Part shown: positions 23,721-31,718 of the stretch, piece after piece
Layout of the letters: every line of letters starts with the position of its first letter
Numbering within the stretch: the stretch's first letter is position 1
NCBI GenBank assembly: GCA_964574215.1
Contig: CAZNLR010000002.1
Coordinates: 1-64,000, forward strand
DNA length: 64,000 nucleotides
Direction: 5' to 3'
Origin: GCA-2725625 sp964574215
Lineage (GTDB): Bacteria; Pseudomonadota; Alphaproteobacteria; Rhodospirillales; UBA2165
Notes under the pieces: generated by a model
What the model saw: only the letters and a program-made list of their open reading frames with translations
Database searches by the model: none
What the model was told of the DNA's origin: nothing
Translations under genes and position numbers: made by a program

Positions 23721-25157
23721 ATGTCGTTTGACGACCTGATGAATCTGATCGAAGGACCCGGCGAATGGGCGATCGGGGTCGTCGGTGTCATTTTTCTATT
23801 GTTTATGATCGCCCGGCGCAAAAGCAATCGGCTGCGGGACCACAACAAACGGAAGGATCTAAGACAGGATCTGATCATCGAATGGACCCAGGGACCGGGC
23901 GGACAGATTGCCGTGCAGCCGTGGATGGAAACGGACGAGGTCAAATCGGTTCTGGCGGCGATCACCAAGGACGGCAAAGAGGCGCGGTTTATCGGTGGGT
24001 GTGTGCGCGACGCCCTGCTCAAAAAGCCCGTCACCGATATCGACATCGCCACCCAGGAGACGCCCAGCCGGGTGATGGAACTTCTGGAAGAGGCCGGCCT
24101 TAAGGCCGTTCCCACCGGGATCGATCATGGTACGGTAACGGCGGTGGTCGGGGACGAAAGTTTCGAGATCACCACCTTGCGGAAAGATGTCGAGACGGAC
24201 GGCCGGCACGCTGTCGTCGAATTTACCGAAGACTGGAAAACCGACGCCGCCCGCCGGGATTTTACCTTCAATACCCTGAGCGCCTCGCCTGACGGTATGG
24301 TGCACGACTACTTCAACGGCATTCAGGATCTGGCCAACCGGATTATCCGGTTTGTGGGACGTGTCGATCTGCGGATAGAGGAAGACAGGCTGCGCATCCT
24401 GCGTTACTTCCGGTTTATCGCCGTCTACGGCATGCGCATCGAAAATGCCTTCGAGTTCCAGACCTGTATCAATCAGTCGCACCATCTCAAAGAATTGTCA
24501 GCGGAGCGAATCCGGTCCGAGCTCTTTAAAATTCTCGATTCGGACAATCAGTTCGACGCCGTACGTCTGATGATCAACCATGGCATAATGGTGCATATTC
24601 TGCCGGAGGCCGCCCATGCCGAAAGGCTGCGCCGCATGACGTGGCTGGAAACCAGCGCCATCAAGTTCGACGCCGTCAAGCCGGCAACCATGCGCCGGCT
24701 GGCTGCGCTGATCGAAACCGATGAGCCAGGCGCGGAAAAATTGTGTGACCGGCTTAAGCTATCCAATAAGGATCGCCGCCGGCTGGTGGCGATGGCCGCT
24801 CCCGATTGGCAAGTTGATCCGGACCTCAGCGATGACAAATTGCGTGGTTGTTTGTATCGGCTTGGCGCTGAAACGGTGATCGATCAGGCGCTGCTGGAAT
24901 GGGCGAGCCGCTTGATCATCACACCCAAACTGCCGCGCCAGCAAACCGACGGCTGGCTGGCCATCATCGCCACTGCCAATGATTGGGAGGACATTCCGTT
25001 TCCGCTGAGGGGGCAGGATGTCCTCGATCTTGGCGTCGCCGCCGGACCGGCGGTGTCAGACTACTTGCAGCCGGTCGAGGAATGGTGGGTTGCCGGCGGC
25101 TGCCGGGCCGACCGGACGGCCTGCCTGACCCGGCTCAGAGAAGGCGTGGACGCCTGA
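23721..25157 (+). CDS. cca: CCA-adding tRNA nucleotidyltransferase with an N-terminal membrane segment
   Basis: 478 residues. The nucleotidyltransferase core starts near residue 70: RFIGGCVRDALLKK with the DIDIAT catalytic carboxylates, then RRDFTFNTLSA and EEDRLRILRYFRFIAVYG, which are class II CCA-enzyme/PAP motifs. The enzyme adds or repairs the 3' CCA of tRNA. The first ~65 residues are unusual: EWAIGVVGVIFLLFMIARRK is a good transmembrane helix with a basic flank, in frame with the enzyme and without a stop. Bacterial homologues normally begin close to the PWM at residue 68, where a GTG codon three codons earlier could also start a cytosolic form. Either a membrane-tethered enzyme or a small membrane-protein gene fused to cca is possible. 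Confidence 0.88.
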   Translation: MSFDDLMNLIEGPGEWAIGVVGVIFLLFMIARRKSNRLRDHNKRKDLRQDLIIEWTQGPGGQIAVQPWMETDEVKSVLAAITKDGKEARFIGGCVRDALLKKPVTDIDIATQETPSRVMELLEEAGLKAVPTGIDHGTVTAVVGDESFEITTLRKDVETDGRHAVVEFTEDWKTDAARRDFTFNTLSASPDGMVHDYFNGIQDLANRIIRFVGRVDLRIEEDRLRILRYFRFIAVYGMRIENAFEFQTCINQSHHLKELSAERIRSELFKILDSDNQFDAVRLMINHGIMVHILPEAAHAERLRRMTWLETSAIKFDAVKPATMRRLAALIETDEPGAEKLCDRLKLSNKDRRRLVAMAAPDWQVDPDLSDDKLRGCLYRLGAETVIDQALLEWASRLIITPKLPRQQTDGWLAIIATANDWEDIPFPLRGQDVLDLGVAAGPAVSDYLQPVEEWWVAGGCRADRTACLTRLREGVDA

Positions 25158-25259
25158 TCCCATATATTCATTTTTATTAAGACATATTGATTTCCTATAA
25201 TTTTTTGCATAGCCTCCGCCAGGAGTCCCACCGCGACAAAAATTTTGGATAATATTCAC

Positions 25260-26663
25260 ATGCTCGATCAATCCTTCCGCACCATGCTGGCCAATCTTGA
25301 ACAACAAGGCGAACTGATCCGATTTACCAAGGAGATAGATCCCTTATCGGATATGTCGGCGGTCGAATGGAAAGCGTTCAACGAGCTCGGTAAGGCCAGT
25401 CTTTTTACATCGATAAAAGGTCATCCCGGTTGGCAGGCCTGTAGTCAGATCGTCGGCGATCGGCGCAAGTGGGCCATTGGTCTCGGTGTCGAGGAAGACG
25501 ATCTTCTGGACGTTCTCGCCAAGCGATTCGAGACCTTTATCGATCCGGAAATGACGGAAGACAATGGGGCGCCGGTCAAAGAGATGAAAGTAACCGGCGA
25601 CGATATCGATCTGTTTGATTTTCCTACCCAGCACACCTCGGAAAAGGACGGCGGCCGCTATTTCGCGTCGGGGATTGCCTTCATCAAGGACCCCGACACG
25701 GGTATCCGCAATATCTCGGTTCACCGCCAGCACATCACGGGCAAGGACAAAACCGGCTTTATCATGGTGCCCCGCCAGGCGCGGCGGATTTACGAAAAGT
25801 ATCGTGAGCGCGGCGAAGCTATGCCGGTGGCCATGGTCTACGGTGTTCATCCGGCGATTTTTTACGCCTCGTCCTTTACCTTGCCTTTCGGTCAGGACGA
25901 ACTGGCCATGGCGGGTGGCATGATGGGCGAACCGGTCAGGCTGGTGAAATGCGAGACCCTCGACATGGAAGTGCCCGCCGAAGCGGAAATCGTTATCGAA
26001 GGCGAGGTCCATCCCACCGAAATCGAACCCGAGGGTCCGTACGGGGAAGTAACCGGCACCTATGCCGGCGCTGGTGAATCAGAGGTATTCCACGCCAAGA
26101 CCATCACCAGGCGGAAAGATGCCATATTCTATGCGCTGCACTGCGGCTTTCCGGTGACCGAGGCCCAATCAACCATGGGGATCGGCATTGAGATCGCCAC
26201 CATGACCCACCTAAAAAGCGTCGAGGGCGGCATCGATCTCCTGGATGTTAGGGCGATCACAGCGGCGGGGGATATGATGCTGGTGCTCAAACTGGGCAAT
26301 CACCATCCCGGCCAGGCCAAAACCGCGCTGATGGCGGCGCTTTCCGGTCCTTATCTCCATCCCAAGATCGCCATTGCCGTCGACCGGGATGTGGACGCCA
26401 ACGATCTTCGCCAGGTGGCCTGGGCCATGACCACCAGGGTCCATGCCGAGCGGGATGTTACCCTGCTGCCCAATACGCGGGTGTTCGCGCTCGACAATAT
26501 CTCGCCGGTGGCGCCGGGCATGGGCAGTTTCGCCCGGGTCGGCACCAAATGGATGATCGACGCCACCATCCCGGCTCACCTCAACGAAGAAGAACGCTCC
26601 CATTTCGAACCGGCCATGCCGAAGAATTTCGACAAGGTGAACCTGGATGACTACCTGCCTTAA
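25260..26663 (+). CDS. UbiD-family decarboxylase
   Basis: About 467 residues from ATG 25260; a TTG at 25245 would add five. UbiD enzymes use prenylated FMN to decarboxylate aromatic or unsaturated acids reversibly. Family blocks are visible: SVHRQHITGKDKTGF near residue 155, MPVAMVYGVHPAIFYAS near residue 190, and EIEPEGPYGEVTGTY near residue 260, which includes the conserved glutamates of the active site. No ubiX (prenyl-FMN synthase) gene is in the window. It stands alone between cca and trmL, so substrate cannot be inferred; a role in ubiquinone synthesis is possible but the sequence also resembles catabolic UbiD paralogues. AGGAG lies some 35 bp before the ATG, so the start is uncertain. 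Confidence 0.85.
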   Translation: MLDQSFRTMLANLEQQGELIRFTKEIDPLSDMSAVEWKAFNELGKASLFTSIKGHPGWQACSQIVGDRRKWAIGLGVEEDDLLDVLAKRFETFIDPEMTEDNGAPVKEMKVTGDDIDLFDFPTQHTSEKDGGRYFASGIAFIKDPDTGIRNISVHRQHITGKDKTGFIMVPRQARRIYEKYRERGEAMPVAMVYGVHPAIFYASSFTLPFGQDELAMAGGMMGEPVRLVKCETLDMEVPAEAEIVIEGEVHPTEIEPEGPYGEVTGTYAGAGESEVFHAKTITRRKDAIFYALHCGFPVTEAQSTMGIGIEIATMTHLKSVEGGIDLLDVRAITAAGDMMLVLKLGNHHPGQAKTALMAALSGPYLHPKIAIAVDRDVDANDLRQVAWAMTTRVHAERDVTLLPNTRVFALDNISPVAPGMGSFARVGTKWMIDATIPAHLNEEERSHFEPAMPKNFDKVNLDDYLP

Positions 26664-26667
26664 TCGT

Positions 26668-26693
26668 TTAATTTATCGACTGTCGGAAATTAA
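26668..26693. repeat. Palindromic intergenic repeat, copy 3
   Basis: TTAATTTATCGACTGTCG (26668-26685) is identical over 18 bases to 4398-4415. The right arm is altered but still ends AAATTAA, complementary to the leading TTAATTT. It lies 5 bp after the ubiD stop codon and 8 bp before the trmL stop codon, again between convergent genes. Confidence 0.75.
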
Positions 26694-26700
26694 CCCTAAC

Positions 26701-27156
26701 CTATGGCATTGAAAAACCATCCGTCTGTCGCAACGCCTCGCCCAGGACCATGGCGGCGGCGGTGGCGATGTTGAGGGAGCGGAGGCCGGGGCTCATGGGG
26801 ATGGTGAGACGAACCGTGGCGGCATCATGGACATGATCGGGAACGCCGGCACTTTCGCTGCCCAATAATAGAGTATCGTTGCCGGAAAACTCGAAATTCA
26901 CATAACTTTGATCTGCTTTGGTGGTCAGCAGGATAAGCCGCGATTGGCCTTTATTTTCGACAAAATCCCTCCAGGAATCGTGGCGAATCAGTGAAACCCG
27001 GTCGATATAATCCATGCCCGCCCGCTTAAGCCGCCGGTCGGAAAAAACGAAACCGCAAGGCTCAATGATATCGACACCCAACCCGAAACAGGCGGCGAGA
27101 CGAAGGATCGTACCGGTATTTTGCGGAATATCAGGCTCGAAGAGGGCCAATCGCAT
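26701..27156 (-). CDS. trmL: tRNA (cytidine/uridine-34-2'-O)-methyltransferase
   Basis: 151 residues, the compact SPOUT size of TrmL, which methylates the ribose at wobble position 34 of leucine tRNAs. Motif 1 is LFEPDIPQNTGTILRLAAC near residue 5, followed by VFSDRRLKRAGMDYID. Motif 2 is LLLGSESAGVPDHVHD near residue 97, and motif 3 is IPMSPGLRSLNIATAAAMVL near residue 118; these form the AdoMet-binding knot. The gene is convergent with ubiD across repeat copy 3. Confidence 0.93.
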   Translation of the reverse strand: MRLALFEPDIPQNTGTILRLAACFGLGVDIIEPCGFVFSDRRLKRAGMDYIDRVSLIRHDSWRDFVENKGQSRLILLTTKADQSYVNFEFSGNDTLLLGSESAGVPDHVHDAATVRLTIPMSPGLRSLNIATAAAMVLGEALRQTDGFSMP

Positions 27157-27464
27157 GGAAACCTCATATGTTTTATAGGTTATAATGGGCCGTAAACGGG
27201 GGTATTTACCCTTTTCTCGGCCAAATTTCTAGATTATACCTTTGCCGTCATTTTACGCAGGCGCGCCAATTGCGGCGTTTCCTGTCACGCCAACAGAAAA
27301 AAGGAGTCCAGCATCAACTTCGAGGTGCCCCGATATCCGAAAAAAGGACAATTCGAATAAATGCGCCGGACTATTTTATTTCGCGGAAAAAACCCCATTT
27401 AATTTAATTAAATTAGCTCGTAGGACCATCATCCGGATTATCCGGTGTGAAAAAGGAAAGAAGT
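27157..27464. other. 308-bp non-coding region upstream of petA
   Basis: This space lies between the divergent trmL and petA genes and should hold both promoters. An open frame at 27242-27472 starts with TTG, has no ribosome site and a composition unlike a protein, so I treat it as non-coding. The notable features are the A/T-rich run at 27395-27415 with a perfect 16-bp palindrome and a short GGGTA-TT-TACCC inverted repeat near 27200. I see no RNA gene. Confidence 0.6.
27400..27415. promoter_or_regulatory. 16-bp A/T palindrome upstream of petABC
   Basis: TAATTTAATTAAATTA is its own reverse complement, centred 57 bp before the petA start. It could be an operator or part of an UP-like promoter region. 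A/T-only palindromes arise easily by chance, so support is weak. Confidence 0.35.
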
Positions 27465-28016
27465 ATGGCTGATACAGCAACCACAGCAGACGGCGCTCCC
27501 AGTGAAGACACACGCCGAGATTTTCTGCTGATTTCAACGGTCGCCGTCGGCGCCGTGGGTACGGCGCTTGCCGCCTGGCCGTTTATCGACAATATGAACC
27601 CGTCCAAGGACGTTCTGGCGCTGGCCTCGACCGAGGTCGATCTGTCGCCCATCGAAGAGGGACAGGCGATCACGGTCATCTGGCGCGGCAAACCGATCTT
27701 TATCCGCAAGCGGACGAAAAAAGAGATCGACGCCGCCAAAGCCGTCAAACCGACCGAGCTGAAAGATCCCGAGACCGACGACAAGCGCGTTCAGAAAGAC
27801 GAATGGCTGGTCATGGTCGGAATCTGCACTCATCTGGGCTGCATCCCGGCGGGTCAGAAAACCGGCGACACCAAGGGTGAATTCGACGGTTGGTTCTGTC
27901 CTTGCCACGGTTCGCACTACGATACATCCGGCCGCATCCGCAAGGGTCCGGCGCCGAAGAATTTGGCCATCCCGCCGTATAAATTCCTCGATGACACCAA
28001 CATTTTGATCGGTTAG
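27465..28016 (+). CDS. petA: Cytochrome bc1 complex Rieske iron-sulfur subunit
   Basis: 183 residues from ATG 27465, which has AAGGAAAG 4 bp upstream; an in-frame GTG at 27447 is less likely. The N-terminus carries a twin-arginine-like TRRDFLL followed by the single membrane anchor (STVAVGAVGTALAAWPF). The 2Fe-2S cluster motifs are CTHLGCIP and CPCHGSHYD, each with a Cys and His ligand plus the disulfide cysteines. The subunit carries electrons from ubiquinol to cytochrome c1. First gene of the petABC operon. Confidence 0.96.
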   Translation: MADTATTADGAPSEDTRRDFLLISTVAVGAVGTALAAWPFIDNMNPSKDVLALASTEVDLSPIEEGQAITVIWRGKPIFIRKRTKKEIDAAKAVKPTELKDPETDDKRVQKDEWLVMVGICTHLGCIPAGQKTGDTKGEFDGWFCPCHGSHYDTSGRIRKGPAPKNLAIPPYKFLDDTNILIG

Positions 28017-28026
28017 GGGGCGGATC

Positions 28027-29304
28027 ATGAGCACACCAACCTGGAATAACCCGATCATCAAATGGATCGATCACCGCTTGCCGGTTTTTACCTTCGTCCA
28101 TCACGATCTGGTTGATTACCCGACACCCAAGAACCTGAATTACTGGTGGAACTTCGGCTCATTGGCCGGAATTGTTTTGGTCATTATGATTGCCACCGGC
28201 ATTTTCCTCGCCATGAACTATGTCCCTCACGTGGATTACGCTTTCGATTCCGTCGAACGCATTATGCGCGATGTCAATTACGGCTGGCTTATGCGTTATG
28301 TACATATGAACGGCGGGTCGATGTTCTTTATCTGCGTCTATATTCATATCTTCAGAGGCATGTATTACGGCTCCTACAAGGAACCCCGCGAGCTGCTGTG
28401 GATCATCGGCATCTTTATTTTCCTGGCCATGATGGCAACCGCCTTTGTCGGTTATGTGTTGCCGTGGGGCCAGATGAGCTTCTGGGGCGCGACCGTCATC
28501 ACCAACCTGTTCTCGGTGGTGCCGTTCTTCGGCGAGGCCATCGTCAACTGGCTGTGGGGCGGTTTCTCGGTCGACAATCCGACCTTGAACCGGTTCTTCT
28601 CGTTCCACTATTTGCTGCCCTTTATTATTTTCGCCCTGGTGTTCCTGCATCTCTGGGCGTTGCATACCCACAAATCCAGCAATCCGCTAGGCATTGATGT
28701 GAAGGGCGACGAGGACACCATCCCGTTCCATCCCTACTATACCGCCAAAGACACCTTCGGCCTGGGCGTGCTCCTGATTTTCTTCATGGGCTTCACCTTC
28801 TTTGCACCCAACTTTTTCGGCGAGCCGGAAAACTACATCCCGGCCAACCCCCTGGTGACGCCGGCGGCAATCGTGCCGGAATGGTACTTCCTGCCCTATT
28901 ATGCGATCCTGCGTGCCGTGCCCGATAATTTCATCGATATCTGGGGCATTCTGCCGGTGATCATTCCGGCCAAAACGGCCGGCGTTATCGCCATGTTCGC
29001 ATCGATTTTTCTGCTTGCGCTGCTGCCGTGGCTTGACACGTCGAAAGTCAGGAGTGCCAAGTTCCGCCCCATCTACAAGCAGTTATTCTGGATTTTCATC
29101 ATCGATTGTTTCGTGCTCGGCTATATCGGTGCAAAACCCGCGGAGGGCCATTTCCTGGTCATCGGGCGAATTGCCTCGGCGTATTACTTCCTGCATCTGA
29201 TGGTGTTCATTCCCCTTGTCGGGTGGTTTGAAAAAACCAGGCCCGTGCCCGAAAGCATCAGTGCTGCGGTGACCGCCGCAGGATCTGATGGAAAGGAGGG
29301 CTGA
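28027..29304 (+). CDS. petB: Cytochrome b of the bc1 complex
   Basis: 425 residues with eight membrane helices. The heme-ligand histidine pairs lie in the second and fourth helices (MRYVHMNGGSMFF and FSFHYLLPFIIFALVFLHLWALH). The quinol-site PEWY motif is in VPEWYFLPYYAILRAVP near residue 285. It starts 10 bp after petA and ends 3 bp before petC. The length and the single unfused polypeptide are as in other Alphaproteobacteria. Confidence 0.97.
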   Translation: MSTPTWNNPIIKWIDHRLPVFTFVHHDLVDYPTPKNLNYWWNFGSLAGIVLVIMIATGIFLAMNYVPHVDYAFDSVERIMRDVNYGWLMRYVHMNGGSMFFICVYIHIFRGMYYGSYKEPRELLWIIGIFIFLAMMATAFVGYVLPWGQMSFWGATVITNLFSVVPFFGEAIVNWLWGGFSVDNPTLNRFFSFHYLLPFIIFALVFLHLWALHTHKSSNPLGIDVKGDEDTIPFHPYYTAKDTFGLGVLLIFFMGFTFFAPNFFGEPENYIPANPLVTPAAIVPEWYFLPYYAILRAVPDNFIDIWGILPVIIPAKTAGVIAMFASIFLLALLPWLDTSKVRSAKFRPIYKQLFWIFIIDCFVLGYIGAKPAEGHFLVIGRIASAYYFLHLMVFIPLVGWFEKTRPVPESISAAVTAAGSDGKEG

Positions 29305-29307
29305 GCC

Positions 29308-30096
29308 ATGTTGAAAAAACCATTTTTCGCCGCTGTTGCAGTCGCTCTCGCCCTTTCCTTTGGCGCCGGTCATGTGTTGGCGGCAGGCAAAGCCACACCG
29401 CCGCCAAAACAGAAATGGTCGACGGACGGTTTCTTCGGCTCGTTCGACCGGGGGCAGTTGAAGCGCGGCTATCAGGTCTATCAGGAGATTTGCGCGTCCT
29501 GCCATTCTATCCGGTTGATTTATTACCGTAATCTTCAGGAAATCGGCTTTACGGAAACCGAGGTGAAGAAAATCGCCGCCGAGTTCGAGGTGCCGGCCGG
29601 TCCCAACGAAGACGGCGAAACCCACGAGGATGGCGAACCGATCATGCGCAAGGCCAAACCCTTCGACAAGATCGTCAAACCCTTCCCCAACGACAATGCG
29701 TCGCGGTCGGCCAATGCGGGCGCTTTGCCGCCGGATTTGTCCCTGATAACCAAGTCCCGGCATGGCTTTGCCGACTATATCTATGCTTTGATGGTTGGCT
29801 ACAAGGATGCGCCGGATGGCTTCGAGCTGCAGGAGGGAATGAACTACAACGAGTACTTCCCCGGCCACCAGATTGCCATGGGCGAGCCCTTGAGTGACGA
29901 AGGCGTGGAATATGCCGACGGTACCAAGGCGACCGTTGATCAGCAGGCCCGTGACATCACAGCATTTCTGATCTGGACCGCAGAGCCGGAACTGGAAGAG
30001 CGCAAACGCATGGGTGTCAAGGTATTGATCTTCCTGCTCGTTTTCACCGCCATGCTCTATGCGGTTAAGCGGCAGGTTTGGTCAGACCAGCACTAA
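29308..30096 (+). CDS. petC: Cytochrome c1 of the bc1 complex
   Basis: 262 residues. A signal peptide (residues about 1-26, ending LAA) is followed by the heme-binding CASCH in YQEICASCHSIRL near residue 61. The second heme ligand methionine is probably in the region around residue 185 (HQIAMGEPLSDEGVEY). A C-terminal anchor helix (LIFLLVFTAMLYAV) ends in a basic tail. It accepts electrons from the Rieske protein and passes them to a soluble or membrane cytochrome c. Last gene of petABC; a strong terminator follows. Confidence 0.96.
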   Translation: MLKKPFFAAVAVALALSFGAGHVLAAGKATPPPKQKWSTDGFFGSFDRGQLKRGYQVYQEICASCHSIRLIYYRNLQEIGFTETEVKKIAAEFEVPAGPNEDGETHEDGEPIMRKAKPFDKIVKPFPNDNASRSANAGALPPDLSLITKSRHGFADYIYALMVGYKDAPDGFELQEGMNYNEYFPGHQIAMGEPLSDEGVEYADGTKATVDQQARDITAFLIWTAEPELEERKRMGVKVLIFLLVFTAMLYAVKRQVWSDQH

Positions 30097-30117
30097 GAAC
30101 AAATTATTGCCAAAATT

Positions 30118-30159
30118 GGGCGTTTGGATAGGTTATGACTATTCAAACGCCCTTTTTTT
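30118..30159 (+). terminator. Rho-independent terminator after petABC
   Basis: GGGCGTTTGGATAG (30118-30131) pairs with CTATTCAAACGCCC (30139-30152) as a 14-bp stem with one G-T pair and a 7-base loop, followed by seven T residues (30153-30159). Confidence 0.93.
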
Positions 30160-30209
30160 GGCGCCCTTTTTATCAGGCGACAAAGAAGAATAAATTCTAG
30201 GAGAATAAA

Positions 30210-30803
30210 ATGAAACAACTGTTCCTCTCACTCTTACCCCTGGTGGCGGCCTTCGCCCTGTTCGGTACGATAACCAGTTCATCCGAAGCCGCCGGCAAAC
30301 CGAAGGTCCTGTTTCAAACCTCCATGGGCGATTTTACGGTGGAGTTGGAGCCGGCACTGGCGCCCCAGACGGTTGAGAATTTCCTCAACTATGTGCGTAA
30401 GGGCCATTACGACGGCACTATTTTTCACAGGGTGATCAAAGGCTTTATGATCCAGGGCGGTGGCTTCGATCTGGAGTTCGATCGCCAGGCGACAGGGGAC
30501 CCGATTGCCAACGAGGCCGACAAGGGATTGCCCAACGAGCGCGGCACCATCGCCATGGCGCGGACGTCAGATCCCCATTCGGCCACCGACCAGTTTTTCG
30601 TCAACACCGTTCTCAACCGATTTCTCGATCATCGCGGTAAAACGCAGCAAGGTTGGGGATATACGGCTTTCGGCCGGGTGATCGACGGCATGAATATCGT
30701 CGGCCGTATCGGCCGCGTGGCGACCGGCCCGGCGGGACCGTTCCCGTCCGACGTGCCGGTGGAACCGGTGGTCATCAAAAAAGCGAAAATCACATCCGAA
30801 TAA
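30210..30803 (+). CDS. Periplasmic peptidyl-prolyl cis-trans isomerase, cyclophilin type
   Basis: 197 residues. A signal peptide of about 27 residues (hydrophobic core LLPLVAAFALFG, then SSSEAAG) indicates export. The cyclophilin fold follows, with catalytic FHRVIKGFMIQGGGF near residue 72, GTIAMARTSDPHSATDQFF near residue 112 and GYTAFGRVIDGM near residue 150. It assists proline isomerisation during folding of exported proteins. GGAG precedes the ATG by about 7 bp. The methionine-salvage genes follow 23 bp downstream and may be co-transcribed. Confidence 0.93.
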   Translation: MKQLFLSLLPLVAAFALFGTITSSSEAAGKPKVLFQTSMGDFTVELEPALAPQTVENFLNYVRKGHYDGTIFHRVIKGFMIQGGGFDLEFDRQATGDPIANEADKGLPNERGTIAMARTSDPHSATDQFFVNTVLNRFLDHRGKTQQGWGYTAFGRVIDGMNIVGRIGRVATGPAGPFPSDVPVEPVVIKKAKITSE

Positions 30804-30826
30804 CAGGGTAACTCAGGGGATAAATT

Positions 30827-31714
30827 ATGAGCGACGTAAAATCGCCGGTCATCGGCGTCATCGGCGGCAGCGGTCTTTATGAAATTGACGGACTGGCCAA
30901 CACGCGGTGGGAGAGGGTGTCTTCTCCTTTCGGTGAAACCTCGGACGAGTTTCTGTTTGGAGAGTTGGAGGGCCAGCAAATGGTGTTTTTGCCCCGCCAC
31001 TCCAGGGGGCATAAAATCCCGCCGTCGGAATTGAATTTTCGCGCCAACATCGACGCCCTCAAGCGGGCCGGCGTGACCGAGATCATTTCGCTCTCGGCCT
31101 GCGGATCGTTCAAGGACGAGCTCGACCCCGGCACCTTTGTGATCGTCGACCAGTTCATCGACCGCACCTTCGCCCGCGTCAAAAGCTTCTTTCAGACCGG
31201 CATGGTGGCCCATGTGGGTTTCGGCCATCCGGTTTGTTCGCGCCTGGGTGATGCCCTGGAAGCAGGGGCCAAGGGCCTGGGCATAAAAACGGTCCGGGGC
31301 GGCACCTACGTGGCCATGGAAGGTCCCCAGTTCTCCACCCTGGCGGAATCCAACCTCTACAAATCCTGGGGCTGCGACGTGATCGGCATGACCAACATGC
31401 CCGAAGCCAAGCTCGCCCGGGAAGCCGAGATTTGCTACGCCACCGTGGCTATGGTGACCGACTTCGATTGCTGGCATCCCGACCACGACCACGTCACGGT
31501 GGACGCCATCATCAAGGTGCTACTGGGCAACGCCGACAATGCCAAGAACCTGGTTCAGGAAGTCGCGCCCAAACTGACCGGGCGGACGGAGCTTTGCTCC
31601 GACGGCTGCCACACGGCCCTGGAAAACGCCCTCATCACCGCCCCCGAAGCCCGCGACCCCGAGGTGTTGGCCAAGCTGGACACCGTAGCGGGCCGGGTTT
31701 TGGCGGAAGGATAG
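30827..31714 (+). CDS. mtnP: S-methyl-5'-thioadenosine phosphorylase
   Basis: 295 residues, normal length for MTAP, which converts 5'-methylthioadenosine and phosphate to adenine and 5-methylthioribose 1-phosphate. Conserved blocks are GVIGGSGLYEIDG near residue 6, FLPRHSRGHKIPPSELNFRA near residue 53, VVDQFIDRT near residue 106 and MEGPQFSTLAESNLY near residue 163, then GMTNMPEAKLAREAEI with the methionine that contacts the ribose. mtnA follows after 4 bp, so the two steps of methionine salvage are coupled. Confidence 0.95.
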   Translation: MSDVKSPVIGVIGGSGLYEIDGLANTRWERVSSPFGETSDEFLFGELEGQQMVFLPRHSRGHKIPPSELNFRANIDALKRAGVTEIISLSACGSFKDELDPGTFVIVDQFIDRTFARVKSFFQTGMVAHVGFGHPVCSRLGDALEAGAKGLGIKTVRGGTYVAMEGPQFSTLAESNLYKSWGCDVIGMTNMPEAKLAREAEICYATVAMVTDFDCWHPDHDHVTVDAIIKVLLGNADNAKNLVQEVAPKLTGRTELCSDGCHTALENALITAPEARDPEVLAKLDTVAGRVLAEG

Positions 31715-31718
31715 ACCC

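Noticed and set aside
27242..27472. 76-residue frame upstream of petA
   Set aside because: TTG start without a ribosome site, odd composition, and it runs past the petA start; the region is better read as promoter space.
28508..28604. GTTC pairs resembling LexA motifs within petB
   Set aside because: Spacing is not seven bases and they lie in coding sequence.
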